Below are positions 11,218 to 24,086 of a stretch of 64,000 nt of DNA, one piece after another. The notes under the pieces are model-generated. The model saw only the letters and a list, made by a program, of their open reading frames with translations. It was not told where the DNA came from and searched no databases. The DNA lies in NCBI GenBank assembly GCA_036346275.1, contig CM070725.1, positions 37,510,104 to 37,574,103 of the forward strand, given 5' to 3'. Every line of letters begins with the position of its first letter. The first letter of the stretch is position 1. Made by a program: the position numbers and the translations under genes. The DNA comes from Otatea glauca. Lineage: Eukaryota > Streptophyta > Magnoliopsida > Poales > Poaceae.

Positions 11218-13070
11218 TGAAGGATCGAGTTGGCCTAGAGGGGGGGGTGAATAGGCAACTTCAACAAGTTTTAACTATTTTAAACAACTAACTGAATTTA
11301 TCAAAGAGCAGATTACTGCAAGGATAATACAGAATTCAAAACAACTAAAGATAACAGCGAAAGCAATAAACGAAATGACACAGGAGAGACAAAGATTTAT
11401 CCCGTGGTTCAGAGCCGCACTCCTAATCCACGTTGAAGCGCTTCTTTCGAAGTTCTGCTTCTCCAGAGCTAGTCGCAGTAGCTCTGGCGATCACTCAGGT
11501 AACTCTTTCACTACTCGAGTGAGGTGAGTTCCAAACCTCTCACAAATACAGTTGCCTTCCACAAACACCTTTGGACAGGTCACACTGTTCACTTCCTCCA
11601 AGCTGTTTAGGATCACTAAGATCTAAGAGTAATAAACTTTGCACAAGTTCTGTCTCTTGGTTCACTTTGCAATTCACACAACTAGACAATGACTTGGAGC
11701 TAATACACTTAGAGATATATGAGAATTTTTGTGTGAAGATGAATCACAGACTCCTTTTTGAGAATGAGAGCTATATTTCAATACCAAAGTGTAAGGAGTT
11801 CATCTATCTTTCGGAAGATGGCTTAGGAAATGCTTATATAGCCATTTGGAGTGAAAGTAGCCATTACACTGCTATAGTAGTCATTGGACGTGTCGATATC
11901 AAAACAATGAAATATACACGATAACGGACTAAGTATCGCGTTTAGCGACATCGGATATGTGTATGACGGACCAAATTTGAGAGTTCACGATGCACCAAAA
12001 TTTTGGTCCGTAGTACATGGGTTGTTCAAGAAGTTGGTTTGGCATACAACCGAGAGACAATATGAGCGATGCATCAATTTGTTTTGTCCGTTACACATGG
12101 ACTTTAAAAGATAGGATCAGTATAGAGACCTATGTACGCTCGGACTAAATTTTTGGTCCGTCATACATGGACTTTTCGTAAGATTGGTGCAGATAGAGAC
12201 ACATGTACGTCGGACCAAATTTTTGGTCCGTCATACATGGACTTTTCGTAAGATTGGTCCGCATGAGACATGTACGCCGGACCAAATTTTTGGTCCGCAT
12301 ACATGGACTTTCCAAAAGATTGGTGCCAAGGACCTTTTCAATAAAGATAGATTTTTATTCAAGCTTTTATTTTAGGAATGGATGAGATATTTTAAACACG
12401 AATGCTTGGTTCGTTTCACGAGTAAAATTCTTTTGAAGATAGAGAAAATTCATTTTAGGTTTCGATTCAAAAGGACATCAAAGATTCAGTCCGGCCAAAA
12501 CTTATAAACTTGAAAGGGTGCCGGACCAAATATTTGGTCTGCTGTAGATGGGAAACCGAAGATATTTTGGTCCGTCATATATAGGCAAACCTTTGGCTAT
12601 AGGATGATTTTCAAAGAAGGTTTTAATCACGGATATGTGAATATGAAAACGAATATCTAATGATCAGATATCAAAATGGAGTTTTGACATAGAATAGTTT
12701 CAAGGTACGCAACGGACTGAAGAAAAGGATAGATAAAGTTTGGTCCGATGTACTAAGAGATATGATTTCACAAGGATAAAGTTTAAGTGTCTTTTGCTCT
12801 GAGAGATCTAGTTTTGCCTTTGCCTAACAACCTATTTGCTTGTGCAAAGTCCCTCTTTTGGACAACAAAAAAAACAGACCTAGGCTATTTGACTTGAATC
12901 ATCTCCCAAGTCATAAACTATAAACCGAATACCTTAATCTTGTTAGCCCAACTTGTTCCATCATAGATTCCACTTCTTTTCTTCAAAGCTTTGAGTATTA
13001 CAAACTTAGTCATCAATACCAAAACCATAATAATACAATAATAGAATTGAGGGGTGCCTAGATGCTATCA
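11218..13070 (-). mobile_element. 3' LTR of the SIRE-like copia element
   Basis: On the - strand the LTR begins TGATAGCATCTAGGC (plus-strand end 13070), directly after a polypurine tract AAAAAGGGGGAGAT (plus 13071-13084). It runs to about 11218, where the plus strand reads TGAAGGATCGAGTTGGCC followed by the run of Gs typical of these LTRs. The left boundary is inferred from a TG dinucleotide and is less secure than the right one. It contains a palindromic minisatellite, listed separately. Confidence 0.65.
11976..12320. repeat. Tandem palindromic minisatellite, about 70-75 bp unit, in the copia LTR
   Basis: The unit has a near-palindrome CGGACCAAATTTTTGGTCCG followed by TCATACATGGACTTTTCGTA and AGATTGGTSC, then ACATGTACG. 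Three close copies are centred near 12160, 12220 and 12285, with degenerate ones near 11990 and 12070. Isolated CGGACCAAA words recur near 12522, 16533 and 16630, elsewhere in the same element. Confidence 0.75.
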
Positions 13071-13427
13071 ATCTCCCCCTTTTTGATAATTGATGACAAC
13101 ATACCTTTTAGTTGATAATATCTCATATATTCTGCAAAACAGAGTTAATAATAGACCGACAAAGAAATTTATGAGTGAATTTTCTCCCCTTTAATGAATG
13201 CATGCTATAATTCATATCAGAGCAGAGTATTAAAGAGTGTATCGGAGCATATAGCATCTAAAGAGCCATATATAAAGATCATAAAAGTAGCACACAAAGG
13301 ACAAGAACACATAAGACTCATATACTTAACTACTTGTCTTTATATAATCCAAATTCTGACGTAAAAGAACTTAAGAGAGGTTATGAGGTTTTACTCCCCC
13401 TTTGGCATCAATAGCCAAAAAGGGCGC

Positions 13428-16000
13428 CTACTTGCGCCTAGAAAAGACTCTTTTGAGCTGGCCCTGAGCTGAGCTTTTCTTTGGTGGAGAGACTGGTTTA
13501 TCATCAGTAGCTTCTTGGCTTTGATTTTCTGGCCCTTGAGACATAGCTTGATCATGCCAACTTGGATAGTCTGAGTCACATGGCTGGATAATCAACAGTT
13601 GAAGATCTGACTGAATTTGATCCAAAGATTCATTCATAGTGCGAGTTTCAACAAGGACGTCACCAACATCATATATGCAATCATGTGCTAAGCGAGTGTA
13701 GTCGAGCAAGGCATCCTCAGTGAATTCTGAAAGATGATCTAACTGATGTCTCATCCATAACTGATTGCTTGTATGTGATATACTTGCAGCTTCAACTTGA
13801 TTTCTCAGTTTCTTGTACTGATCATCCATTTTCTGGTTCATGTCATACAGTCTGTCCTTTATCAGATTTTGATTAGTATCAAGCTGTTGGACATGTTGTC
13901 TAAGATTGTCCTGATTTTTGCTTAGGTGGTCAAATCTGGACATGAGTTCATTTTAAAATTTTGTTTGTTCCTCATATCTTAGAGCTGTTGTATTTTGATC
14001 TTCTAGGTATCTTGTTTAGAATCCTCTTTGATCAGCATAATATTGTTGCTCAAAGGTTGAAAACCAAGAAGGTTGAGAATCAAAGACATTTTCTTGAGCC
14101 TGAAATGTATTATCTTGTGCTTGCTCATTATACTTTGGAGAAGATGGGATGGGATACTGACAGTCAAACAGACTTTCCCAACCAGAAAAGTATCCTTTGA
14201 TCATGCTCGGATGAGTGATGATGGAGGATAATAGGTTTCAAATTGTTGGGGCATCCTGCATCCTCCCGCTTTATTTTCATGGGCTCTGGTCCGAAAGTTT
14301 GTGCTTCCATGAACCTTGCTGCAATTGCTTGACTCTTGAAGGTGATAGAATTGTTGCTCTTCATCTAAGGTTCTATCAATCGACATGTAAGATTTTGAGT
14401 GGCAAGATCATCCATTTTCCACGATTCACTTCCATGAATCACTTCAGCTTGCTTCGAGTATGGTGACTCGTAGTCTTCCTTTGTTTCCTCTTTGAACACT
14501 AGGTTCTCTGTCATTTCTACTCGATCGTACATATGATGACTCTCATAGGCTTGATGATGTCTTTCATAGGATTGAGGCCAGAGTCACTTTCTTGTGCCTC
14601 GGAAAAATCTCTAAAACTGCTTTCACAAACTCATTTTCACCCGCTCTTTCTTCACTTTCTTCTTCACTGGTCTCGTTGATTTTCCGCATTCTTTGAAGGA
14701 AACCAGTGATCCTCAAACTTTGTCCAGTGGCTTGATGCATGTTATATTTCTTTGGAAAGCACTTGAATTCCTTATTTAGATCATTTTGAGAAATTATGCC
14801 TTGAGCCAACAGGACTTCAGTGATTTGCTGGGCAAAAGGCAAAAAACTACTGAACTTTTTGTAGATGGCCTCCTCCATTTGTCCAAAGAAGTAATCAACT
14901 AGATCTATAGGCTGTCTTGATAAAATGAGATGCAATAACCATGCAAAAACTGAGGTCACTCCTTCCTTCTATCCAGACTTGGGATAGATTGTGTGCCTCA
15001 GTATTAACAGCAGAACCTTTGCTTCTTCGCATGCATGTGTCACTCTATTTGGATTAAAGTCCCATCGGAGGTGTCTTTGTATATGTGTCCCGACACTTGC
15101 GCATCAGCATATCCTCGCTCAATCTCCACCTCGATGAGGATACATCTTTTCAAAAATTCTAGTCTTATTTGCCGTGGACTAGAGGTCTCCGATTGTCGAC
15201 TCAAACCGAGATGATTTGATTTTTCTTATTTTTCCATTCAGAGTGAACATGATATATTTTCTTTGTTTGTTCACTAGTAAGGATGCATAAAATTCTAGAG
15301 TTCTTGAGACACTCCATGGAATTGCTTTGTTTGACATGATTCTTATCACCCGTGAGTTGAGTTTATGCAATGATAGTCCAGTTGAGCCAATGATAGTATT
15401 CACTTGATCCCATTCTACATATTGGTGAGTTGACAAAGCAGTAGATCATCTTTCCTTTTCCATTTCTTTTGTTCAGATAAGCATTGTATATGTTCTTGTG
15501 TAACAGAGACACAAAATTTTCACCTGTATTGCCCTTGACTGAAACCAAATCTTCTCACTTACTAACCGAATCGCTCTCAATTTCTTAGTACTTAGGTTAG
15601 CCAGTTCTTCACTACTAAGGACGCCTATTTCAGAGACCACCAAGATTTCGAGGAAGATTCACCGTTGGGTTCATAGGCACAATCCTCGAGAGGATGACTC
15701 GTAATCAATTATCTGTTTTCCTTTTCGGGTGAGAAGTAACTACTTTTCGGTTTGCTTGAGCAGATTTGTGAACATCTGGGACTAGTACTGGTTCATGAGG
15801 TTGTTCAGGCAGATTTGATTCATGGGATGAACTGGATCTTCTTTGCTTCTTACTCTTAACTTTATCAATAATTTTTTCAATCAAACCCTTTTATCTGGAT
15901 TTTTGACCTCATTTTGATTTCGACTAATCACCGACTTAATGCTCGGACTAAGACCGCACCTCTTCAAGCGTAAGAGCGCCTAAAAAAGAACTAAATCTAA
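13428..16000 (-). pseudogene. Env-like/extra ORF region of the SIRE-like copia element, broken
   Basis: Several - strand frames lie in line between pol and the 3' LTR. The longest open one, 13428-13943 (171 aa), starts MSRFDHLSKNQDNLRQHVQQ, is Gln/Asn-rich with heptad-like spacing (likely coiled coil) and ends in a basic KRVFSRRK. Upstream fragments at 14564-14959, which include DLVDYFFGQMEEAIYKKF, and at 15179-15548 are in other frames, interrupted by stops and indels. SIRE-type elements carry an extra env-like ORF of unknown role exactly here. No signal peptide or clear membrane anchor is seen, so a true envelope function is not supported. Confidence 0.55.
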
Positions 16001-17289
16001 GAACTAGGTCTAGGGTTTGAGACTTGAAGAGAAAAAGAGAAGTTTCAAGGAACTTATCGAGCTTGAAGGAGATTCTTGCGCAAAATGTCGAAGATCACCG
16101 CTGCAAGACCCGATCAGATTTGCTTGTGCAGAGAAGAAAAGAAACTTCCGCTTAGAGAAGTTTGCAAGCAAGGATATGACAAAGGAGGAATTTGATGGAA
16201 GGAGTTACTGCATTGAATGCATTTTCAGGAGTAAAAAGGCCTTGGTTACTGACACCTTTAACCAGGGTAGTTGGATGGGAACAGGAGTTCTGGCAAGGTG
16301 GTGGGACCTCCTTTTGGAATCGGTTTGAATAAGCACAGGGAGTCCACCGAACAGGGTCAGGTTAGCAATGGGTAGGACTTAAAGCAATAGGTAAGATATT
16401 AAACATATTTTGAAATTTTTGAGAGAAGAAGAGGGAATTGGATATAATCCATTTGATGAGAAACGGCTTTAGAAATATTTGATCATGAGGCAGACTTGAT
16501 TTAACCAGAGTTAAACAGATTACTAATTTGGCCGGACCAAATTGATTTATACTCAGCCTGAAACACTTTTAGTCCGTTGTGGAGGAGTTTTAGCCTTTTA
16601 TGGAGTTAAGACTAAGGACTTCCATCAACTACGGACCAAAAAATTTAGTCCGGCTGGCATTGATATTTTGTTTGAGATTAGTCCGATCCAACCAGGAACC
16701 TGTAACTTTTACTTTAAGTTGTTCTCAGTTTGCACTATATCTATATTTCTGAAGATTTTGAAAATAAGAGATATATCTATGAATAACAACCAACATCAAC
16801 ATGACACAAAAACGAATTTCAGTGAATGTTTGAGTTTGATATCCAAATGAGCTTAAGTATTTCTTTAAACTAAACTCATCTGAAAAACTCGAATACTTAA
16901 TATGGACACTTTGCCAAAAAAAAAACAGATGATAATTTGGTTTCTTTAATTTTTGATTGGATAAGAATGAGCATAAAAGGTGAGTCTTATAGCAGCATTT
17001 TTTTATTATTAAAAGAACTTATTCAAAGAGTTATTTTAACTTGACATTATCACTTTGAATTTATCCTCATTGTTTTAGTCGAAAAGGAGAGTCATCGAAC
17101 AGAGCAATGAATGCTACTAACACGATGTGTTGTGCGACTAGTCAAGCTGCGCTTTGGACGCATTTGGATATGAGTAAACATTCAATTAAGAAAACACACA
17201 AGATTCGAGAGCATTTTAGAACACCATTTCTTTATTTATATATAATGTCCTGGTCGACAAGTTTGGAGAGAGAGGGACAAGACAAGAAC
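16001..17289. other. Variable internal region of the copia element, no gene recognised
   Basis: AT-rich sequence between the env-like frames and the small ORF at 17290. It contains scattered copies of the GGACCAAA / TTTGGTCC word that is amplified in this element's LTR (near 16533, 16571 and 16630). A + strand frame of 103 aa at 16017-16328 has four cysteines in CxxC-like spacing (CAKCRRS, CIECIF) but runs antisense to the element and is not convincing. Confidence 0.45.
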
Positions 17290-17465
17290 TTAGGCTTCAC
17301 CCCTACGCACGCGCCCTAGAGCCTCTATGAGCGCATCTCTGGCCCTGAGGAAAGAGGGGAAAGCTTCAAGGAAGGCGTCCACGGCAGCACTATCTCTAAC
17401 GACTGCCCTTTGTTTAGCCATCTCTGCTAGAGTGCGATCAAATTCCCTCCAGAGCTCTGCAAGCT

Positions 17466-20400
17466 TGTCGGGACACGAATATGCAAATCCGACCTCAGGT
17501 ATTCAAAGACTAGTCCAGATCACGCTAGTGCACACAGCCTCAACATAGATAAAATATCACAATCATACACAACGGAATAATAAATAAAGACTTCATCTAT
17601 TAATATAGAACTATTGAACGACCTTAAGGTCAAACTTACACTTGTGAGGCCTTGGTGGCTTCAACTCAAAATAAATAAACAACAATGAATGAAGAACGTC
17701 GATTTAATCCCATCAATATACCACAGCAACCGACAAGGTTCAACTCCTAGATAATCGCTTCTCGTGGAACTTCTCCTCCTTCAAGTTGCGGTCTTCTCCT
17801 CAACCGATGATTTTGTGTGTTGCAAGGGGTGAGTACATAAAGCACTCAACAAGTCGTGCATGTAATGCAATTCTAACATAGCTATATGCAAGGATTATTC
17901 CAAAGAGATGGCTAACATGGCTATTTTGCAAAAGCAAGATTTGTAAATTAATACAGATATAAATTGGAAAGACAAGAAACAAATAATTGTATTAGATAGA
18001 TTCAACATTTCTCAAGTAAAACAAGTTTCCAATCCTAAGTCAAAATCCACTTTCCATGGCATCCCGCCATCCCAATAAGTTTTGTTTAACAAAAGTCTAA
18101 CCCTTGATCTGTAATTCCGAGCTTTGCTCAATACCGTGAGCACGGCTATTCGAATAGGTTTACACTGCAGAGGTTATGCACTTTACCCACACGACGTGAT
18201 ATTCTCTTTGTGCTCGCCATCAAGACACTTCCTTTGGTGTACCGCAGAGAATTCACGACAAAGCCTTCAGAACCTCTACCTTAACCAAAGAACCTCTCCG
18301 GTGTTGCCTTCGCTATCACTCCTCTCACGCAGTTGTCACCAAGTATAGGACGTGCCAACACCGTTGGATGGGTACCAAGCGCAAAGACAGTACGCTCCCC
18401 ACACAGTACACTTCCACCGTCGCCCGAGGTATCGAGGAAAGATATCGAACCCTAATCAACTAGGTCTGTCCCATATCGCATATGTGGTCGCATGATTGAC
18501 TCAGTCAAAGGCTTGCAAGGTTAAGTCCTTAAGATGATCGAGGCAAGACTTTCACATACCCCGCCCATCGGGCCCACCTTGGCATTCTCGCCTTGCCCCT
18601 TGCCCCAATCTAAATCATAACCACCCCAGTTGATTACCAAGCACCACGCGCCATCAGCAATTTAACCTCGTTGCGTGACATCCTCTTGCCACCGCAACTC
18701 AATCTCATCGTGTGACCACACATGACACACAAGTTCATAACATCATTCCATATTCCATTAGTCAAGATTATTTATCAAAGACTAAAGTACATGTGATGGC
18801 GTGGCATGACTAAGCAACTAATACGGTCTAACCATCCCATGTTGATTATTATTACTAACCAACTATAATGAACCAATCTAGGGTGACAATATATCATGGT
18901 ATACAAATGGCAAGGTAGGGTATAGAGCAATTGGGTGTAATAGCTAAGTCCCAAATTTAATTGAAGACATTTGTAAATGTCAAATAATATGCAATAAAGT
19001 AAAACAATATAGCAGTTTTTGTAATCGTAGGTTCAACATGATCAAAGCACAACTTGCTCGGCACTTGCTATAAACGCTCTTTACTCTTTTTAATTGATCT
19101 TCTGGCTTCATCAACCTTTGGCTCTTCAATCGAATGCTTGACTTCCTCGTCCTTCAGCTACTTCGGGTAACTTCTGAACGACACGTCTAACGACAAAGAA
19201 GCACAAATACAACAAAACTCAAAAGCAATTCAAATAAACTCCAATTTAATATTAGATTGGTACTGAACGGAAGGGATTGAATTTAGGAACTTAGATTTGA
19301 TCAAGATCGGATGAAAGAGAACAAAGCTTTGTAAGATTTATCGAGAAGGTTACGATCGATAATTAGGGAAAACGGAGTATATTCCAGGGGATATCCTTCG
19401 AGATTAATTAACTCGACTGGACAAATATTGACATATGGGCTCTTGATCTATAGATCGGGTCCATAGAGATATGTTAGTTCATGATGAACTAAACTGATAC
19501 TTAATGTTGACTTTTGTTGACTAAACAAATACATAGTCAAACAAAAGAAAGATAGACTAATAGAATAGATATAGCACCAGGATATGACATATGGCCAATG
19601 GTCTATCGACCAAGTCCACGAATGAATTCTGGGTTAATGGCAGATTAGATTTTCAGGGATAAGACAAGGACGGATGGAATCGACATTCAGTGCGATCCGA
19701 TCTGGGGTTCAGTCATACATCAACGAAGAGACTTGACGATAAAAGGGCGATGACGATATGTAGTAAGACAGTACAAATATCTTACTACGGTGGACACAAC
19801 GTGGAAAACCGCATACGGCAGTAGCTGCTCACGATGAACTCATCCATCGAACCGGTCTTAAGTTAGGTTTTGGTCCGACTTTGCAGATGATAGAAAGATA
19901 AAGCCAGACTCACAAGAAATGGGATTAGATCACGATAGGACGATAGAAAGGATAATGACATCGCGCTACGCTCTTGCTGGAATGCGCATATGCGATGATA
20001 GCGAAGCGAGAGCAAAGCGTTAACGGCGGAACGTTAACGAAGAAATGTTAGCAGCGGAACGTTAACGATGGAACGTTAACGGCGGGAGGTTAACGACGGA
20101 ACGTTAATGACGGGACGTTGACGGCGGGACGTTAACGACGGAACGTTAACGACGGAACATTAACGGCGGGACATTAACGACGAATTGGACCAAGGGTTAA
20201 GTCCGGGTTTGAGCGAAACGATTCAAGGATGAATACACTTGGCATAGGGTAGGATGGTAGGGTTGGCTCTGCGATTAAAGGTTTCCAAAGATGGCGAACC
20301 GAAATGCGCACCGACACGAAGGACTAGGCCAAAAGACGTCGGGTAGATTCTAGAACATGGCTTTGACGGCAACCGGGGATCAATGAACTTCAACGGTGGG

Positions 20401-22388
20401 CAAAATAGGGGACAATGATTTTCTAGACACAATGACATGGCCACGACAAACCAAAATGGTTGGCGGCACAAGACGACGCGCGGCGGTGGCAAAAAGACGA
20501 CGGTAACGAATATTAAAATTTTCGGTGGATGGAACAACAGAGAGGAAGTAAGCACCACTTAGAACGCGGCGACACGAACTCAACGGTATATCCGGATTTG
20601 GAAGCAACCCAACGGACAGATCACAAACTGCCGATGAACGGCTGCTAAAGCTAATAGATCAAACGGTCATAACTATTAAAATAATAGATAAAACCTAACC
20701 AAATTTTACAGAGAGCTATCTGGGATCATTTGGCACGATATGACGCGAACAGATCAGAGTTTTACCTTATGGATCAACGGGGAACGCGCGACGAAGTTTT
20801 CTGCCGTACGTACGCAGTCTGATCGGGGAAGATTGAATTTTGTGCAGCAATCCCTTGGACAAAACCTTGAGTTAGGGTGAGCACCGTGTAGAGGACATCA
20901 AGAGGAGTCTACAGAAAAAATTGCACGGTCAAACTCGCAAAAACGAAGGAGAACGGGTGACGGCAAGATTCGAGATTGGAACGGCCATAACTTTTGATTT
21001 CCTAGATGAAACCGCACCAAATTTGGTGGAGAGATAGATCTGACCATATGGCACGAGATGACGCGAGAGGATTTCAGAAAAACTCACCAGTATGACGGGG
21101 AACGCGATGCCAAGATCGGCCGGCGATGGCGACGCACGGGAAGAGCTCGTCGACGTTGTAGGAGAAAAAGGGTCGCCAGCAGAGCTCTGTTTGGAATTTT
21201 CTAAAACTGTTTCACAGAGGTGTTGCAACCTTCATGGGGGTGCTCCACAAACAATTTGAGGATGAATGGAGTTCGAGAGCGCCCTGTAGAGCTCGCCGAA
21301 GTTCTTACCGGAGTTAGGGAAAAAAAGCTTGCCGAGAGATCTCCGTTGCGATTCTGATGCTGATCTTTTAGTATGATGTGGGTAATGAGGAGAGGCATCT
21401 AGGGTTCAATTTTCAGCTACAAAGGAGCAATGGATCAACGGGAAAAGCTCGCTGGAGTTGGGAGAGAAATCGCTGGCCGGAGGTGCTCCGGTAGGCATTT
21501 GCAAAATCTGATTTTACTGGATGTAGAGGACAGCAAGAGGAAGCTCTGGTAAAAATTTCAGATCAAAATAAGATCGGGAGTGACCAGGAGAGCTCGCCGA
21601 AGTTATGCCTGAAAATCTGCCGGAATTACTGTAGCAGTTACTGATTATTTAATCCGAATTACTAAGTATCACCCATAAAATCGAAATAAATATCAAACAA
21701 CCGTTTAAAAATCAGAGAAAAATCTGGAACGTGACCCACAGCCTTAGTAACACAAATAAAATATTATTACATAAAATAATAAGTTTATTCGTGTACAGTA
21801 AATACTTTATATTGTTTTTAATATCTTTTAATTTGGAAAATACTAAAACAACCCCAAAAATTCTAAGAAAATTCAGGAGTTTAATTAGGACATTTTGAGA
21901 TCAAATAAAATATTTTGGTACCACCAAATATTTTATTTTTGTACCTACATATATTTTTATTTTGTTAAAGCTTTGGAAAGGATTTAGAAAATATATAATT
22001 TGACAAATATAGAAAATTTCACAGAAATTCCCTTAGGTTTATTTATATTAAATAAGATAGTTTTAGCAAAACCAAATCTTTTATTTTGTCTCCAAACTAT
22101 ATTTTAATTGATGAGGCTTTTGGAAAGATTTTGAAATCAGGATTTTAACAAATAATGGGAAAATTCACCGAAGTTCCTTGTGATATATTTTTTTAAAACA
22201 ATTAATTCCAACTTAAATAGGTTTTTTTAGGAAATAGTTTTAAGTTTTTCTAAAAATAGGCAAAAGTCTTTTCTTTTGAACTCTAGAGAAATCCGGAAAA
22301 TAAAGAGAGACAAATAAACTTGAACAACCGATAAAAATAATAATTTATTTTTTTATCCAATTTTGAAATGAAAATTTGGGATGTTACA
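17466..22388 (-). mobile_element. Very long solo LTR, 4923 bp
   Basis: The plus strand starts TGTCGGGACACG and ends TTGGGATGTTACA, flanked by the perfect duplication AAGCT at 17461-17465 and 22389-22393. On its own (-) strand it begins TGTAACATCCCAAA and ends GTGTCCCGACA, the same terminal design as the other gypsy LTRs here. No gag or pol motif was found inside, so it is best read as a solo LTR, comparable in size to LTRs of large non-autonomous grass elements of the LARD/Sukkula kind. An internally deleted element cannot be excluded. It contains a 14-bp minisatellite and interrupts the SIRE-like copia element. Confidence 0.8.
20019..20186. repeat. 14-bp minisatellite, 12 units
   Basis: Twelve consecutive 14-bp units with consensus GTTAACGACGGAAC fill 20019-20186 without gaps. 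Most units keep GTTAACG; variants include GTTAGCAG, GTTAATG, GTTGACG and ATTAACG. GTTAAC is itself a palindrome. The array lies inside the 4.9-kb solo LTR. Confidence 0.9.
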
Positions 22389-22741
22389 AAGCTCGATCGT
22401 CCCGATCATCCTTGAAAGGTCTTTTCGGCATGATGAAGAACTAAGTTTGAGAGAAAGAAGAAAAGTGAGTGAAGGATTGCATCCCCATGCTCTGTTCGCC
22501 TTTTATAGCCATTGTGATAGGAAAGAAATAAATGTATCATAATCCGGCGGCTTGAAGTTAGAGAAGATGCGGAAAACAAGGAGTTACGAAACCAAGAGCT
22601 TTTTAACAGTAAAGTCACACAAAGTCAGGTAAGAAAACAAGGGATATGAGCATCGGGATAAGTATAGCGAACAAACTTGCTCCCTTAGTCGACAAAGATG
22701 TCGAGCAACATTTGAAAAGGCAATGATATTTAGTTCATTTC

Positions 22742-24086
22742 TTAATTTTGAAAATTTGGCCTCATCAGCGGCTTTGTGAAAATATCACCAATTGGTCCTC
22801 GCCTTACATAACTAAGCATAACATTTCCTTTAGCAACATGATCACGAATAAAGTGATGTCGAATTTCAATATGCTTAGTTCGAATGTTGGACCGATTGTT
22901 TGCTATTTTCACTGCACTTTCATTATCGCATAGTAGAGGCACATTATCAAATTTTATATCAAAATCTAAAAAGGTTTGTTTGATGAATAAGATTTGAGCA
23001 CAACAACTTCCTGCAGCCACATATTCGGCTTCGCAAGAGATAGTGCTACCGAATTTTGCTTTTAGAAAACCAAGAAACTAAAGACCTTCCAAGCAAATGA
23101 CAACTCCCCGAGGTGCTCTTACGATCAATCTTGCATCCGCGTAATCGAATCCGAGTAGCCTAAAAGCTCAAAGGAGCACCTTTGGGGTACCATAAACCAA
23201 TACTTGAAGTGAACTTAAGATATCTAAATATTCTTTTTATAGCACTTAAGTGAATTTCTTTAGGAACAGCTTGAAATCTAGTATACATACACACACTTAA
23301 CATGATATCAGGCCTAGATGCTGTCAAGTATAGTAAAGAGCCTATCATGGATCTAAAAAGCTTTTGATCAACAGACTTACCTCCCACATCTTGGTCAAGA
23401 TGTGTATTAGTAGCCATGAGAGTCTTTATAATCTTGCATTCTTCCATTTTGAAGCGTTTGAGAAGATCCTTAGTATATTTTTTTGTGAGATAAAAGTTCC
23501 TTCCTTCAATTGCTTGATTTGAAATCCCAGAAAGAATGACAGTTCCCCAATCATAGACATCTCGAATTCTTTGGCCATCATGTCACCAAATTCTTTACAA
23601 AGCGAAATATTAGTACAGCCAAAGTCAGCCAAAGATAATATCATCTACATATATTTGACAAATCATTAATGTTCCATTGATGTCTTTTAGAAACAATGTT
23701 AGATCAACTTTTCCAGTTTTGAAGTTCTTATTGAGTAGAAAATCTCTAAGACGCTCATACCAAGCTCTGAGAGCTTGTTTTAGACCATAGAGTGCCTTAG
23801 ATAATTTATACACATGATTTGGCAAGTTTGGGTCTTCAAAACCAGGTAGTTGTTCAACATAGACAGTTTCATCAATGAATCCATTTAGAAATGCACTTTT
23901 TACATCAATCTGAAATAGAGTAATATTAAAATGAGCAGCAAAGGCAAGAAGAAACCGAATAGCTTCAAGACGAGCCACTGTGGCATAAGTCACTCCATAG
24001 TCTAGTCCTTCTATTTGAGTAAATCCTTGAGCTACAAGTCTGGCTTTATTCCTTATCACCACTTCATTTTCATCTTGCTTATTTCT
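22742..24086 (-). pseudogene. Copia reverse transcriptase (C-terminal part) and RNase H, broken
   Basis: On the - strand from 24086: an RT region with NKARLVAQGFTQIEGLDYG, then YKLSKALYGLKQALRAWYER and the catalytic YVDDIIFG near 23625. It continues in shifted frames through IGSLLYLTASRPDIMLSVC and IHLSAIKRIFRYLK to an RNase H end with LCDNESAVKIANN, RTKHIEIRHHFIRDHV and DIFTKPL, stopping near 22742. At least three frame changes disable it. The frame joins directly to the integrase ORF at 35003, which proves that the gypsy element interrupted an RT gene. Confidence 0.9.

Larger units (their letters stand above)
17290..22409 (-). pseudogene. Small ORF of the copia element, split by the 4.9-kb solo LTR
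   Basis: On the - strand a frame opens at 22409 (M-I-G-T-I-E), is interrupted by the solo LTR at 17466-22388, and resumes at 17465 with LAELWREFDRTLAEMA down to a TAA at 17290-17292, ending LGRVRRGEA. Without the insertion and one AAGCT copy it is a continuous helical-looking 63-aa frame, possibly longer upstream because no stop is seen immediately 5'. Function unknown; its position between RNase H and the env-like region is the only clue. Confidence 0.4.

Noticed and set aside
16017..16328. 103-aa frame with Cys pairs resembling a zinc-binding protein
   Set aside because: Antisense to the copia element, lacks a complete finger and has no homologue I can name.
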